From Arthrobacter sp. MSA 4-2 (lineage in GTDB: Bacteria; Actinomycetota; Actinomycetes; Actinomycetales; Micrococcaceae), in NCBI RefSeq assembly GCF_016405885.1, contig NZ_JAEKGC010000002.1, positions 62,001-126,000 on the forward strand: 64,000 nt of DNA. The letters run 5' to 3'. How positions within the stretch are numbered: the first letter of the stretch is position 1; every line of letters begins with the position of its first letter. The position numbers and the translations under genes were made by a program. The notes under the pieces were generated by a model, which saw only the letters and a program-made list of their open reading frames with translations, did not search any database and was not told where the DNA came from. Positions 17,788-26,779 of this stretch are shown here, piece by piece.

Positions 17788-18410
17788 GTGAACGAGACCC
17801 GAGAACTGACAATTGCCCCCTGCCCTTCCCACTGACCGGTGAGGGGCCCCGGGCGCAAGTCCGTCCCCTGGTTCGGGGCGGGGATGTGGTCCTTTCCGCC
17901 GATGCTGGGGCAGATATGTTCCTGAATCCCGACGGGTCGTCACGTACTTTCAATGCTGAGCGTTTCGTCGCCGCGGTGACGGGAGATTTTTCACTGAGCG
18001 CGTTCGTGAGCCCGGTCTTTGTCAGCGACTTCGACTCCGGTGTGTTGATTGGGTACATCGATCCGCTCAACTGGTTCAAGGTATGCGCAGAGCTTGACCC
18101 CAGCGGGACCAGCCGGGTGGTTTCGGTTGTCACCCGGGACGGGGTATCCGATGACTGCGACAGTTGGCCCATCGATCGCTCAGGAACCTTCCTGAGGATC
18201 TCCCGCCTCGGCCGGGCATTCGCCATGCACGCCTCGGTCGACGGACATCGGTGGAGCATGGTCCGGTATTTCGCCATGGGCGACCCGGCACCTGTCGGCG
18301 TCGAAATAGGCTTCGCGGCCCAATCGCCGTCGGGAAAGGGAACCACGGCCACGTTCAGCGGCATCTCCTTCGACTCGCATAGGCTCACCGGGGTCCGGGA
18401 CGGCTCTTGA
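17788..18410 (+). pseudogene. DUF1349-family protein gene with an apparent single-base frameshift
   Basis: The body (from 17821) encodes a DUF1349 beta-sandwich, with ADMFLNPDGSSRTFNAERF, VLIGYIDPLNWFKVCAEL and the final GFAAQSPSGKGTTATFSGIS. A GTG at 17788 opens NETRELTIAP in a different frame. The two frames would join as IAPLPFPLT, a typical DUF1349 beginning, if the five-C run at 17816-17820 had one more C. So either one base was lost in the genome or in sequencing. Without the repair the downstream frame has no good start. DUF1349 proteins are probably sugar-binding or glycan-active, but their role is not established. Confidence 0.7.
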
Positions 18411-18568
18411 CCACACGGGGCGGTCTTGCGAACTCCTCGCATAAAGATCATGATGCTCGGCATAATCCCTGCGAGCGAATCGATCAGGACGGATACCGCC
18501 CCTGGGACGACGTGTCCGATGATGTTCAGGTGGAGGGCTGGCGGCCACGACTACAGACGGAGGCACTT

Positions 18569-19240
18569 ATGACGGGAACAACAGTGGACGAGCTAATGGC
18601 CGAACTTGCCTCGCTCGAGGATCCCCGGATGCGCGCGGTGAACGAAAAGCACGGCGATGACCACGGGGTGAATCTCACCAAGCTGCGGGGCATCGCGAAG
18701 CGGTTGAAGACCCAGCATGATCTGTCCAAGGGGCTGTGGGCCACCGGCGACACCGCGGCGCGCCTGCTGGCCCTCCTCATCTGCCGGCCGAAGGAGTTCG
18801 GGCACGATGAGTTGGACGCAATGCTGCGCGAAGCCGGCGCTCCAAAGGTGCAGGACTGGCTCGTCAATTACGTGGTCAAGGTGAGTCCGTACGCCGAGCA
18901 GCTCCGCGTCGAATGGATCGACGACGCCGATCCCTTCGTCGCCAGCGCGGGATGGGCCCTGACCAGCGAGCGGGTGGTGAAGAAGCCGGAAGGGCTCGAC
19001 CTGCCCGGGCTGCTCGACATAATTGAGGCGGAGATGAAAGAGGCTCCCGACCGGTTGCAATGGGCGATGAACCACACCCTGGCGCAGGTCGGTATTGCAC
19101 ACGAGAACTACCGAAGCCGCGCAATCTCCATCGGGGAGCGACTCGAAGTGCTGAAGGACTACCCGACCCCGCCGAACTGCACCTCACCCTTTGCTCCGAT
19201 CTGGATCAATGAGATCGTGAGCCGTCAATCGAGCCGGTGA
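18569..19240 (+). CDS. AlkD-like DNA alkylation repair protein
   Basis: The 223-residue, all-helical protein has the HEAT-like pattern of the DNA alkylation repair family. Examples are LTKLRGIAKRLKTQHDLSKG, ATGDTAARLLALLICRP, DWLVNYVVKVSPYAEQLRVE and FVASAGWALTSERVV. AlkD enzymes are glycosylases that remove bulky or cationic alkylated purines. GGAGG precedes the ATG at 18569; 54 upstream in-frame codons are non-protein-like. It converges on the sugar dehydrogenase gene. Confidence 0.82.
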   Translation: MTGTTVDELMAELASLEDPRMRAVNEKHGDDHGVNLTKLRGIAKRLKTQHDLSKGLWATGDTAARLLALLICRPKEFGHDELDAMLREAGAPKVQDWLVNYVVKVSPYAEQLRVEWIDDADPFVASAGWALTSERVVKKPEGLDLPGLLDIIEAEMKEAPDRLQWAMNHTLAQVGIAHENYRSRAISIGERLEVLKDYPTPPNCTSPFAPIWINEIVSRQSSR

Positions 19241-19251
19241 GGACTGGTCGC

Positions 19252-20403
19252 TTAGGGCAACTCGGGTGGAATACTGATGAGGCGGTCGTCGTCCGCGCCG
19301 GGCCTTCCACGGCCGTCGGTGTTGCTGGTGAGGATCCACAAGGTGTTCTCCGGACCGGGAATGACGTCGCGGATGCGACCGTAGTCGCCGGCATAAAGTT
19401 CGGTTGACGTGCTCGGGTCCTCGACGGGCACGGCGCGCAGAACCCTCCCGCGGAGGTTTGCAATGTAGATCGTTCCGTTGAGATGGGTGATGCCGCTCGG
19501 GCTGGCCGTTTCCGGTGTCCACTGCTGGACGGGGTCGGTGAATTCCTCTGATCCCGCGATGCCTTCGACGAGCGGCCACCCATAGTTTGAGCCGGGCGTG
19601 ATGACGTTCAGTTCATCCCAGGTGTTCTGCCCAAACTCGGCCGCGTAAAGAGTGCCGGCGTCGTCCCAGGTGAGTCCCTGCGGGTTCCGGTGGCCGTAGC
19701 TGTAGACAAGGGAGCCGGGGAATGGGTTGTCCTCAGGGACACTCCCGTCCGCTTCCATCCGAAGGATTTTCCCACCCAAGGATGTCCGGTCCTGCGCGAC
19801 ATCAGGTTGGCCCGCATCTCCCGTGGTGGCATACAGCATGCCGTCGGGACCGAAGGCGATGCGCCCGCCGTCGTGGTTTCTCGCCGCTGGGATGCCCGTC
19901 AGGAGGGTTTCGGCTTCGCCAAGTCCCAATGCACCCGGAGCCCCGGTGATGGGGAATCGTTGGATGCGGTTGCCATCGGCTGCGGTCGAGTACACGTAGA
20001 GTCGCCGCTCTGCATCCACAGCCAGCCCCAGCAGGCCTCCCTCCCCCGTGCCAGTGACTCCCTCGATGGTCGCGGCGACGCGCTGCGCGCCATCGGCGGA
20101 GACCTCTAGGATCCGGGAGCTGTCACGTTCACTTACCAATGCCACCCCGTCAAGGAGGACTACGGACCAGGGCGCTTCAAGCCCGTCAGTGACGACCCGA
20201 GGACCCTCCGAGTCTGTTGTCTGGCCGGGCTCCGCCGCGGGCCCCGCCGTCGTGGCCGGTGCGGGCGAGACCGTCGACGCGGGTGCGGCAGGTCCGGCGG
20301 AGGCGGCGGGAGCGGGGCTGTCCCCCGTGCCGGCGCAGGAGGTCAGGAACACCCCCGTCGTGAGACAGGCGACGAGCCGGGTTGCCATGTCCATGATCTT
20401 CAT
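19252..20403 (-). CDS. PQQ-dependent sugar dehydrogenase-like lipoprotein
   Basis: The 383-residue product has a lipoprotein signal (lipobox FLTSC near residue 19), a Pro/Ala/Ser spacer, and the six-bladed propeller of the glucose/sorbosone dehydrogenase family. Blades include GRIAFGPDGMLYATTGDAG, LGGKILRMEADGSVPEDNPF, VYSYGHRNPQGLTWD and LNVITPGSNYGWP. Such enzymes oxidise aldoses outside the membrane with PQQ; the exact sugar cannot be told. AGGAG precedes the ATG at 20403. No PQQ biosynthesis genes lie in this window. Confidence 0.88.
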   Translation of the reverse strand: MKIMDMATRLVACLTTGVFLTSCAGTGDSPAPAASAGPAAPASTVSPAPATTAGPAAEPGQTTDSEGPRVVTDGLEAPWSVVLLDGVALVSERDSSRILEVSADGAQRVAATIEGVTGTGEGGLLGLAVDAERRLYVYSTAADGNRIQRFPITGAPGALGLGEAETLLTGIPAARNHDGGRIAFGPDGMLYATTGDAGQPDVAQDRTSLGGKILRMEADGSVPEDNPFPGSLVYSYGHRNPQGLTWDDAGTLYAAEFGQNTWDELNVITPGSNYGWPLVEGIAGSEEFTDPVQQWTPETASPSGITHLNGTIYIANLRGRVLRAVPVEDPSTSTELYAGDYGRIRDVIPGPENTLWILTSNTDGRGRPGADDDRLISIPPELP

Positions 20404-20474
20404 GCTGCTCCTGCGTTGAGGTAGACGGGGAGCGGCCGGCCCGAGGGCCGGATGCTCGCCCATGTGGCTGTGCC

Positions 20475-21188
20475 TTACGACCGCGCCGGCAGCACGCACA
20501 GCTCATTGCCCGATGGATCCGCGTAGATCCGCCACGGCAGGTCTCCCCAGCCCGGGTGGAGTTCCCGGCCGCCGCGCTTCGCGATGTCTGCCGCGACCGC
20601 ATCCGGATCGTCTCCATCTTCCAACCGGATGTCGAGGTGAAGCCGGTTCTTTTCCGGACCCTTGGGAACCACTTCGGGGCACAGCTCAAGGAGAGGGCCT
20701 CGCAGCGAGGGATGGCGGAGGGACGTGCCGGGCCCCGGGGTCCAACCGGTCAGCCAGGACCAAAACTCAAGGTCGCGGTTCGGATCGGCGGAGTCCAGCG
20801 GAAGCCCTGCAATCGGCCCAGTGCCGACGTACGCATCACGGTCCTCCATGACGCAGCAAGGATTTCCCTCGGGGTCGGCAAGTACCACCCACGGCACGTC
20901 GCCCTGGCCGATGTCCAGGTGCCGTGCGCCCAGCGCGATCAGCCGATCAACCTCTTCGAGCTGACGCGCTCCACCGGCGAGGTCCAGGTGGAGCCGGGGA
21001 GTTGAATCGGAATGAGGTTCGGTGACGCGCTGGAAGCACAGGTCGAGCACCGGTCCGCCCTCGACCGCCAGCCGCGTCTCGAAAGCGTCAGACTCGTCGG
21101 TAAGCCGCTCGCCGCCGATGGCTGCCTCCCAGAACCTGCCCAGCCGCTGCGGCTCGGCTGCGTCGAAGACGAGGTTTTCCAAATACAT
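20475..21188 (-). CDS. Two-domain VOC (glyoxalase/bleomycin resistance fold) protein
   Basis: The 237-residue product consists of two tandem VOC modules. Each has a strand set ending in the metal-side motif: VPWVVLADPEGNPCCV in the first and LPWRIYADPSGNELCVLP in the second, with DLEFWSWLTGW opening module two. Family members are metal-dependent lyases, dioxygenases or drug-binding proteins; the function is not predictable. The ATG at 21188 is preferred to the GTG three codons upstream. Confidence 0.85.
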   Translation of the reverse strand: MYLENLVFDAAEPQRLGRFWEAAIGGERLTDESDAFETRLAVEGGPVLDLCFQRVTEPHSDSTPRLHLDLAGGARQLEEVDRLIALGARHLDIGQGDVPWVVLADPEGNPCCVMEDRDAYVGTGPIAGLPLDSADPNRDLEFWSWLTGWTPGPGTSLRHPSLRGPLLELCPEVVPKGPEKNRLHLDIRLEDGDDPDAVAADIAKRGGRELHPGWGDLPWRIYADPSGNELCVLPARS

Positions 21189-21391
21189 AATCCACACCGT
21201 AAGCCCGCACTGGACGGTGCCTCAAGCCATCAGGCAATGCGTCCGCGCACGCCTTCGGAGGATTGGCGGCGGCGCTGGGACCGTACCTGGTGGGGTTGAC
21301 CGATCAGCGATCACTCAATCCTTTGGTCGGCGAGCGCGGTCTGCACCGCAGGACCGGCGGAAGGCCTGCTCAAGCTGGGGCAACGCGAAAG

Positions 21392-22237
21392 TCACGGCTT
21401 CCGCGCAATGACCGTAAACGTGCACGGCACGAGGTCGCGCTCGCCTACCGGCCAGGCAAAACCACCGGGCACCTCGACCATGCGGGGAGAGAATTTCCAT
21501 GGCAGTGTTTCACCCTCCTCGACACGAAGTATCTGAAGGCCCGCCCCAATGAGAGAGTTGATGATTTCGGACAACGGATGCGCCCACTGATACGTCCGCT
21601 GGTGACCCACCGTGCCGTCTCCGGCGTACGTGGTCGCGTCGTCCCAGAGTTGCGCGTGGCCGTTGCCGAAGTACGGGTAGCGAAGCTGCAACCTGTCGGC
21701 GTGCTCATCAATGGAGTAGAGAGCAGGGTGTCCATCCCTGATGTAGAACGATCCTCCATCCCGCAGGAGCCCTGCCACCTGGCTCGCCCAACGGCCCAAG
21801 TCCGGCAACCAGTTGATGGTTCCAATGCTGGTGTACACAAGGTCGAAATCTCCGGCCACAGCGGCACGGGCCTCGAGGACATCGCTTTCGACCCACGTCG
21901 CATCGATGCCGAGCCGATCCGCCAGGCCGGCTGCGGATCGCAGGGCTGCCGGAGAGAAGTCAACGCCGGTGACCCGGGCGCCTGCCCTTGCCAGCGAGAG
22001 CGTGTCGGTACCGATGTGGCACTGCAGATGACATACATCCAGGCCGGAGACCGTTCCACCCGGCAGGAAGGGTGCGAGCGCCGCCAAGTCAGTGCGGACG
22101 ACCGAGGTCAGATGGCTGGGATCATCCAGCTGCTCAATCCCGTATGCGTCTTCGTGCAGGGGCACCCGGTCTTCCCAGTTGGCACGGTTGGTTTCGCGCG
22201 CAACGGCCCAGTCGATCGCAATCCGGCTCGTATCCAT
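21392..22237 (-). CDS. Class I SAM-dependent methyltransferase
   Basis: The 281-residue protein has the SAM-binding motifs in order. Motif I is VSGLDVCHLQCHIGTDTLSL, an unusual Cys-rich variant. Motif II is GARVTGVDFSPAAL, followed by WVESDV and the acidic FDLVYTSIGTINWLPDLGRW. The C-terminal part (YPYFGNGHAQLWDD, GGFAWPVGERDLVP) would bind the acceptor. The substrate is unknown. About 200 bases separate it from the VOC gene on the same strand, with no promoter evident. Confidence 0.88.
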   Translation of the reverse strand: MDTSRIAIDWAVARETNRANWEDRVPLHEDAYGIEQLDDPSHLTSVVRTDLAALAPFLPGGTVSGLDVCHLQCHIGTDTLSLARAGARVTGVDFSPAALRSAAGLADRLGIDATWVESDVLEARAAVAGDFDLVYTSIGTINWLPDLGRWASQVAGLLRDGGSFYIRDGHPALYSIDEHADRLQLRYPYFGNGHAQLWDDATTYAGDGTVGHQRTYQWAHPLSEIINSLIGAGLQILRVEEGETLPWKFSPRMVEVPGGFAWPVGERDLVPCTFTVIARKP

Positions 22238-22437
22238 TCAGGGAGTCTATGCAGAGGACCACCCCGACCCGTGCAAATGCGGGTCATCCTTCACCCCGTG
22301 ATGGTTTCCCTCACGGACCCGCAGACCTGTAGACCTGTATTGACCCGTGCGTCGGGCGGCGACCCACGGCGCCCCTCTGAGGTGTTGTCGCGGCGGAAGT
22401 CGCAGCGGGCGGGTCCAGCGAAATGTAGTCTCCAGGG

Positions 22438-22680
22438 ATGAGGGAGCCCAACGGACGGTCGAATAAGCGGAACTGGAACATCACCGGCCGTGAACTGACT
22501 ACATGGCGCCTGCTTCTCCTGGTCTTCCCTCCGCCGATATGCCTGCTTGTGGACACCGCCTTCGGCCCGGTGCCGGCCGTGGTTGCGGGCGCTTTGTTCT
22601 ACCTGGGCATCATTTGGTTCGTGGTAACTGTTCCGAGAAAGGACCGGGATACCGGCCGTGCGGGGTCCGAAGATCACTAG
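22438..22680 (+). CDS. Small membrane protein
   Basis: The product has 80 residues with a basic polar N-terminus (RSNKRNWNITGRELTTW), two hydrophobic helices (LLLLVFPPPICLLVDTAFG and VVAGALFYLGIIWFVVTV) and a charged tail. AGGG overlaps the start region, so the ribosome site is poor. No family is recognised. Confidence 0.6.
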   Translation: MREPNGRSNKRNWNITGRELTTWRLLLLVFPPPICLLVDTAFGPVPAVVAGALFYLGIIWFVVTVPRKDRDTGRAGSEDH

Positions 22681-22793
22681 TTAGCCGTGACCGGACCGAC
22701 CGAGAGAGCCATCGAGCCGGCCTTACCGGAAGCACCGCGGAACGCAGTCCATCTGTGCCCCATGGGCGACCGGGTTTCGTCTAGGCTCACCTG

Positions 22794-23094
22794 ATGAACG
22801 CCGACGCCACGCGGCTGGAGGGCGGGGTGCCTCGCACTCACGGACTCGGGGTTCCGGTTCCAGCAGCTGCGGGGACGGACCGGTGGACCAGTCGGCGCAC
22901 CGCTGCAGATCCTGTCTCCAAGACCACTGGGGGCCCGGCCGCTCCGGCCGAGGGAGGCACCCGAACTTGAGCAGGGGTTCCAGGCGTTGGGTTTCACCGT
23001 TGGTCAACGCCCATTCGAAGTGGCAGGTGACCCGCTCTATCTGCGCGGTCTCGGTCTCCGTGGCGACATGGACGTCGACGACGCGCCTCCGTAG
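22794..23094 (+). pseudogene. Possible decayed coding remnant
   Basis: A start (MNADATRLEGG) occurs in one frame. A second frame reads LALTDSGFRFQQLRGR and ends EQGFQALGFTVGQRPFEVAG, then DPLYLRGLGLRGDMDVDD before a TAG at 23092. The pieces look protein-like but lie in different frames, so at least one indel would be needed. No family is recognised, and the whole 22681-23148 gap has no better gene. Confidence 0.25.
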
Positions 23095-23148
23095 AACCGC
23101 GCGTCGTCCCGGCCCGAGGGAGGGCGCCGCTAAAGCGGCCGATCAGGC

Positions 23149-24339
23149 TTAGCGGTGGAGTGTCTCGATGATGTCCACAGCAGCGGCGGGGCCGTCCTCC
23201 TCCGCCATGGCGCGTGCCGCCCGTTGCGCCGCTGGGCGGTACTCCCCCGCCTGTGACAGGGCGGCCGCAAGGCGGTCCGAGGTAAGTGCACGCTGCCGAA
23301 TGGGTGAAGGGCCGAGCCCGCGTTCATGAAGCCGGGCTCCCCAGAAGGGCTGATCTGCGATGAACGGCACGATGACCGACACGGTTCCAGCTGCCAGAGC
23401 CGCCTGAACGGTCCCGATCCCACCGTGGTGCACGGCAGCCCCGGCCAGAGGCAGGACGAGGTCATGGGTGACGGAGTCGGTCACGAACACATCGTCACCG
23501 AGCACCTCAGGGGGCACGGACAGGCCGCCCAGACCGGTAGCGATAAGGGAACGCGCACCGGTCCTGCGGATACCGCCCACCACCTCCCGTGCTCGGGCGA
23601 CTGGATCCCCCGCAGCCATCGAGCCGAAACCGGCATAGACAAAGTCCCCACCCGCGATGAAGTCGGCGACCTGACCGGGGAGGACTCCTGTCGCTGGCTG
23701 TCGCCACGGTCCGGTGAGGTGAACCGTGGCCGGCCAATCCGGAGGGCGCTGCAGGATCGCCGGGCTGATAGGCATCAGCGTTGCCGCGGGCGGCGCAATA
23801 CGGCCGCCTCGGTGGCCAACGAGCTTCGCCACCTCCGACAGATCCCTGCGGAACATGGCCGCACCCCCGGCAGCAGCCCGGTAGGTGAACCGGTTGAGCC
23901 GGCCCAAGTCTCGGCTGATGGTTCCCGCGGCGGGGAACGCGCGCGTTGGGGTCAGCACCGGCACCATCTCCACCCACACGAAAGGAATTCCGAGTGCATT
24001 GGCAGCCAGCGGCGCTGAAAGAATCTTCGGGTGCGCCACCAGCACGTCAGGGGCATACTCAACGGCCGCTTTCGCCGACTCGATCATTACCCGGCGCATG
24101 GCCGGGCGCACCACCGAGCGGTACGAGCGAAGCGCGGCACCAACGGAAACGCCCTGGTGCTCGATCCACTGGCTGTAATCGACACCCAGACTGGCGACGT
24201 CGATGCCCGAGGTGTCCACTCCGGAATTGTCCGGAACAACAAGGCGCACCTCATGCCCTGCCCGCAGTGCCCGACGGGCGAGCACTGCGAAGGGATCGAC
24301 GTCGCCCCGCGTCCCCGCCGTCACCAGTAAAAGCCTCAT
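23149..24339 (-). CDS. GT1-family (UGT/MGT-like) glycosyltransferase
   Basis: The 396-residue enzyme has the GT-B fold. It starts MRLLLVTAGTRGDVDPFAVL, the classic N-terminus of sterol or macrolide glucosyltransferases. The C-terminal donor site contains YAGFGSMAAGD and HHGGIGTVQAALAAGTVSVI, with PFIADQPFWGARLHERGLG just after. It transfers a sugar from a nucleotide donor to a lipid, sterol or antibiotic; the acceptor is unknown. GAGGGG precedes the ATG at 24339, and the upstream in-frame extension is rejected. Confidence 0.9.
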   Translation of the reverse strand: MRLLLVTAGTRGDVDPFAVLARRALRAGHEVRLVVPDNSGVDTSGIDVASLGVDYSQWIEHQGVSVGAALRSYRSVVRPAMRRVMIESAKAAVEYAPDVLVAHPKILSAPLAANALGIPFVWVEMVPVLTPTRAFPAAGTISRDLGRLNRFTYRAAAGGAAMFRRDLSEVAKLVGHRGGRIAPPAATLMPISPAILQRPPDWPATVHLTGPWRQPATGVLPGQVADFIAGGDFVYAGFGSMAAGDPVARAREVVGGIRRTGARSLIATGLGGLSVPPEVLGDDVFVTDSVTHDLVLPLAGAAVHHGGIGTVQAALAAGTVSVIVPFIADQPFWGARLHERGLGPSPIRQRALTSDRLAAALSQAGEYRPAAQRAARAMAEEDGPAAAVDIIETLHR

Positions 24340-24592
24340 TACATCCCCTCGAAAACCCTCGGCCGACCCCGCACCACCGCCACTCAATCATTCAGCTCCT
24401 CACCGTGGGACGGCAAGGATGATCGGCCGAATGGGTTCGTCTGGTGCCGATCCGACGGCTAGGCGAAGGTTGAGCAACGACGCAGGGTGAAGTCCGGAGC
24501 CCTGGAACCGTAGCCTGCACTGCCGACGAGAGGGTTCAATGGGAGGGGAATCCGGGACCAAGTGCCCTCGGACGACGTGGGAGGGCGGCGCT

Positions 24593-24984
24593 ATGCAGAT
24601 GACTCAGAAGACGGTAGCCAGGGCGTTCTCGGGCCACAGGTTCGAGGACGCCCTTCCCGCGCTGGATGATGACGTTGCCTGGGAACTTGTCGGAGGTGAA
24701 GACGTCCATGGCAAGCCCGCGGTGGCGCGTATCGGTGGCGCGTATCGGTGGCGCGTATCGGTAAGTCCCTCGCCCAGGACCTCAAGGACGTGCACACCGA
24801 CTTCGAGCAGTTCAGGGTTCTAACCGCCGGCGAATCAGTCATCGTGGACAGCATCGCCCGGTACGCCGGTGCCGACGGTAGCCTGAGCCGCGTGGCCTCC
24901 TGCGACATCTATGACTTCGTCGAGGGGCGGGTGGCAAAAATCCGCTCCTACAACGTGGAGCTTGCCCCCGACGGCCCCGCCTGA
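24593..24984 (+). pseudogene. NTF2/SnoaL-like protein gene disrupted by a 13-bp tandem triplication
   Basis: GGGAGGG precedes the ATG at 24593. The first frame encodes FEDALPALDDDVAWELVGGE and GKPAVARIG, then is thrown out of frame by repeats at 24721-24759. The second frame resumes IGKSLAQDLKDVHTDFEQF and ends SCDIYDFVEGRVAKIRSYNV, typical of NTF2-like proteins. With a single repeat unit the two parts join perfectly as a protein of roughly 121 residues; four units would also restore the frame. With three units the product is truncated. It is therefore a recent mutation or a contingency switch. Confidence 0.8.
24721..24759 (+). repeat. Three tandem copies of a 13-bp unit inside the NTF2-like gene
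   Basis: GGTGGCGCGTATC occurs three times without mismatch (24721-24733, 24734-24746, 24747-24759), followed by a partial GGT. The two extra units add 26 bases, which is not a multiple of three, so the gene is frameshifted. Confidence 0.95.
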
Positions 24985-24995
24985 GCGGAGCGCGC

Positions 24996-25217
24996 TCAGG
25001 AGGGCATGTCGGGGTGGATGCTGCGGGTTTCGCTGCGTTCCCCCCGGGAGCGCATCCACCCGGGTGCGTGAACCTTCGGCAGCACCTTCACGATGGCCAG
25101 CGCTGCGTACATGACGGTGTTGATGGCCACGAAGGTGGCCAGAACGGCGAACAGTTCGCTGTGCAGGATCGTTTCGGGGAAGACAAGCCCCTTGGGCACG
25201 TACAGGGCACCAATCAC
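24996..25217 (-). CDS. Small membrane protein overlapping the GT2 glycosyltransferase
   Basis: A 73-residue frame starts at a GTG overlapping the stop codon of the upstream glycosyltransferase (GTGA) with an excellent AAAGGAGG seven bases before it. It has one long hydrophobic segment (ELFAVLATFVAINTVMYAAL) and a basic tail (PGWMRSRGERSETRS). Tight coupling suggests it works with the glycosyltransferase, for example as a subunit or polymer-export partner. No family is recognised. Confidence 0.7.
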   Translation of the reverse strand: MIGALYVPKGLVFPETILHSELFAVLATFVAINTVMYAALAIVKVLPKVHAPGWMRSRGERSETRSIHPDMPS

Positions 25218-26779
25218 AATGCCGCCTCCTTTCCGTCCAGTGCGCTGGTATGGGGAACGTGCTTCCAGTCCGCTGCACGGCCAAGGGAGATATCGATGAT
25301 GCCCTTGACGTAGACGACATTGAGGAACATATCGAAGCAGAGTTCGGGGAGGAGCGTCGCGGCCAGCAGGCGGGCACGCCAGCCGCCCTTCCAGACGGTG
25401 CACACCCGTTCGATCATGAACAGGGCACCAAGGCCCAGCCAGAACGGAAACCAGACCCACTCATCGAGGGAAAGCACCAGAAGGACTCCGAGCAGCAGGT
25501 AGGAGCCGAGGGCAATGACCCCGTACCCGATGCCGAGCTGCTGCACCCAGTACCGCAGGGTCTGCGGCGTCACGCCGTAGGCGCCGATGTTTTCAAGGGC
25601 CCCGCGCTGCCACCGGAGCCGCTGGGCCCACAGCATGGACCAGCTGGGCATCAATTCGGTGACAACAGTGCATTGGTGCGGTGAGACGATCAGCGCGCCC
25701 AGGGACTTCAGCGCGATCGTCAGCTCATTGTCCTCGGTGAGGGCCGCCGTATCGTAGACATCCCCGTTGGTGCCGGGGATCGAGATCCCCCTTTGCTCGG
25801 CGACGGTTCTCAACGCGGCAGGACGGAAGAGCGACGCCGTCCCGGTCAGGACGAACACCCGTCCGCGTCGGCGCCGGATCTGCCGGCTGTAGCGGATGTA
25901 CTCGTTGCGCTGGAACTGGCCCAGCAGCCCGTGTCCCGGCTCTCCGTAGAACAGGCCTCCGACCGCCATCAGCGCCCGGTCATCAGTGAAGCGCTGTACG
26001 GCCGCCGCAAGGAATCCGTCGTCGATCCGGGTATCGGCGTCCATGACCATCACGACGTCGTTGGGGCCCTGGCCCGGGAGAATCCAGGTGAGCGCCTGAT
26101 TCAGGGCACCGGCCTTCTTCCGGCTGTTGTTGACCGACTCGAACACCTCGACCCCGGCGCGGCGGGCCAGCGCGACCGTGGCGTCGGTGCAGTTGTCCGC
26201 AACCACGATGATCCGCTCCGGGGGGTGTGACTGGGTCCGAAGCGACGCGATGGTGGCCGGCAGCGAGGCCTCCTCGTTGTGCGCCGGGATCAGCACGGTG
26301 ACGCTGACCGGGCCGGAATAGACACCCCTCGTCGCGGCCATCACGATGCGCGGTGCCAGCGGAGTGCTGACCGGATTGGCCGAACGGCGCGACCGCGTCG
26401 CGATGCGATGTTCAAGCAGCGCCACGCCGGCCGCCAACAGCACCGCCAGGGCCATGGCGATGGCCAGCACACGGACCGGTGGCGTGTCGGTGTTGTACAG
26501 CACGCGCCACAGCCCCAGGATGACGCCGCTGGCCGGACCCTCCACCTGGGAGGGCCCACCGACGGCCACCGCTGCCCACAGTGCGGCCGCCGCTCCAGCC
26601 GCCAGGACGGCAATGACCAGGCCCACCGTCCGGTGGAAGCGTCCTCTCGCTGCCGGGCCGGGAGCGGTCGGGCGGGAGGACATTCCCTCCCCCGAGGGCG
26701 TGGTAGCGGAATTCGGAGCAGGCTGCCGGCGCGGGCGCGGCTCGGGAGTGCGGGGCGGGTGGGTTTTCGTTGTGTCCAC
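25214..26779 (-). CDS. Membrane-bound GT2 processive-type glycosyltransferase
   Basis: The 521-residue product has a Pro-rich cytoplasmic start, two N-terminal transmembrane helices, a GT2 catalytic domain and three or more C-terminal helices. Motifs are VTVLIPAHNEEASLP, VVADNCTD, VMVMDADTRID (DxD), ALTEDNELTIALKSLG (catalytic TED) and QRLRWQRGA (Q-x-x-R-W). These are the marks of hyaluronan/chitin/cellulose synthase-type enzymes, which polymerise and may export a glycan. The GTG at 26779 lacks a ribosome site; the ATG at 26683 is an alternative. It overlaps a small membrane protein gene downstream. Confidence 0.9.
   Translation of the reverse strand: MDTTKTHPPRTPEPRPRRQPAPNSATTPSGEGMSSRPTAPGPAARGRFHRTVGLVIAVLAAGAAAALWAAVAVGGPSQVEGPASGVILGLWRVLYNTDTPPVRVLAIAMALAVLLAAGVALLEHRIATRSRRSANPVSTPLAPRIVMAATRGVYSGPVSVTVLIPAHNEEASLPATIASLRTQSHPPERIIVVADNCTDATVALARRAGVEVFESVNNSRKKAGALNQALTWILPGQGPNDVVMVMDADTRIDDGFLAAAVQRFTDDRALMAVGGLFYGEPGHGLLGQFQRNEYIRYSRQIRRRRGRVFVLTGTASLFRPAALRTVAEQRGISIPGTNGDVYDTAALTEDNELTIALKSLGALIVSPHQCTVVTELMPSWSMLWAQRLRWQRGALENIGAYGVTPQTLRYWVQQLGIGYGVIALGSYLLLGVLLVLSLDEWVWFPFWLGLGALFMIERVCTVWKGGWRARLLAATLLPELCFDMFLNVVYVKGIIDISLGRAADWKHVPHTSALDGKEAAL

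Noticed and set aside
21240-21391. Possible MFS transporter remnant (AALGPYLVGLTDQRSL)
   Set aside because: Only one short hydrophobic stretch, with no conserved MFS motif and no continuation on either side.
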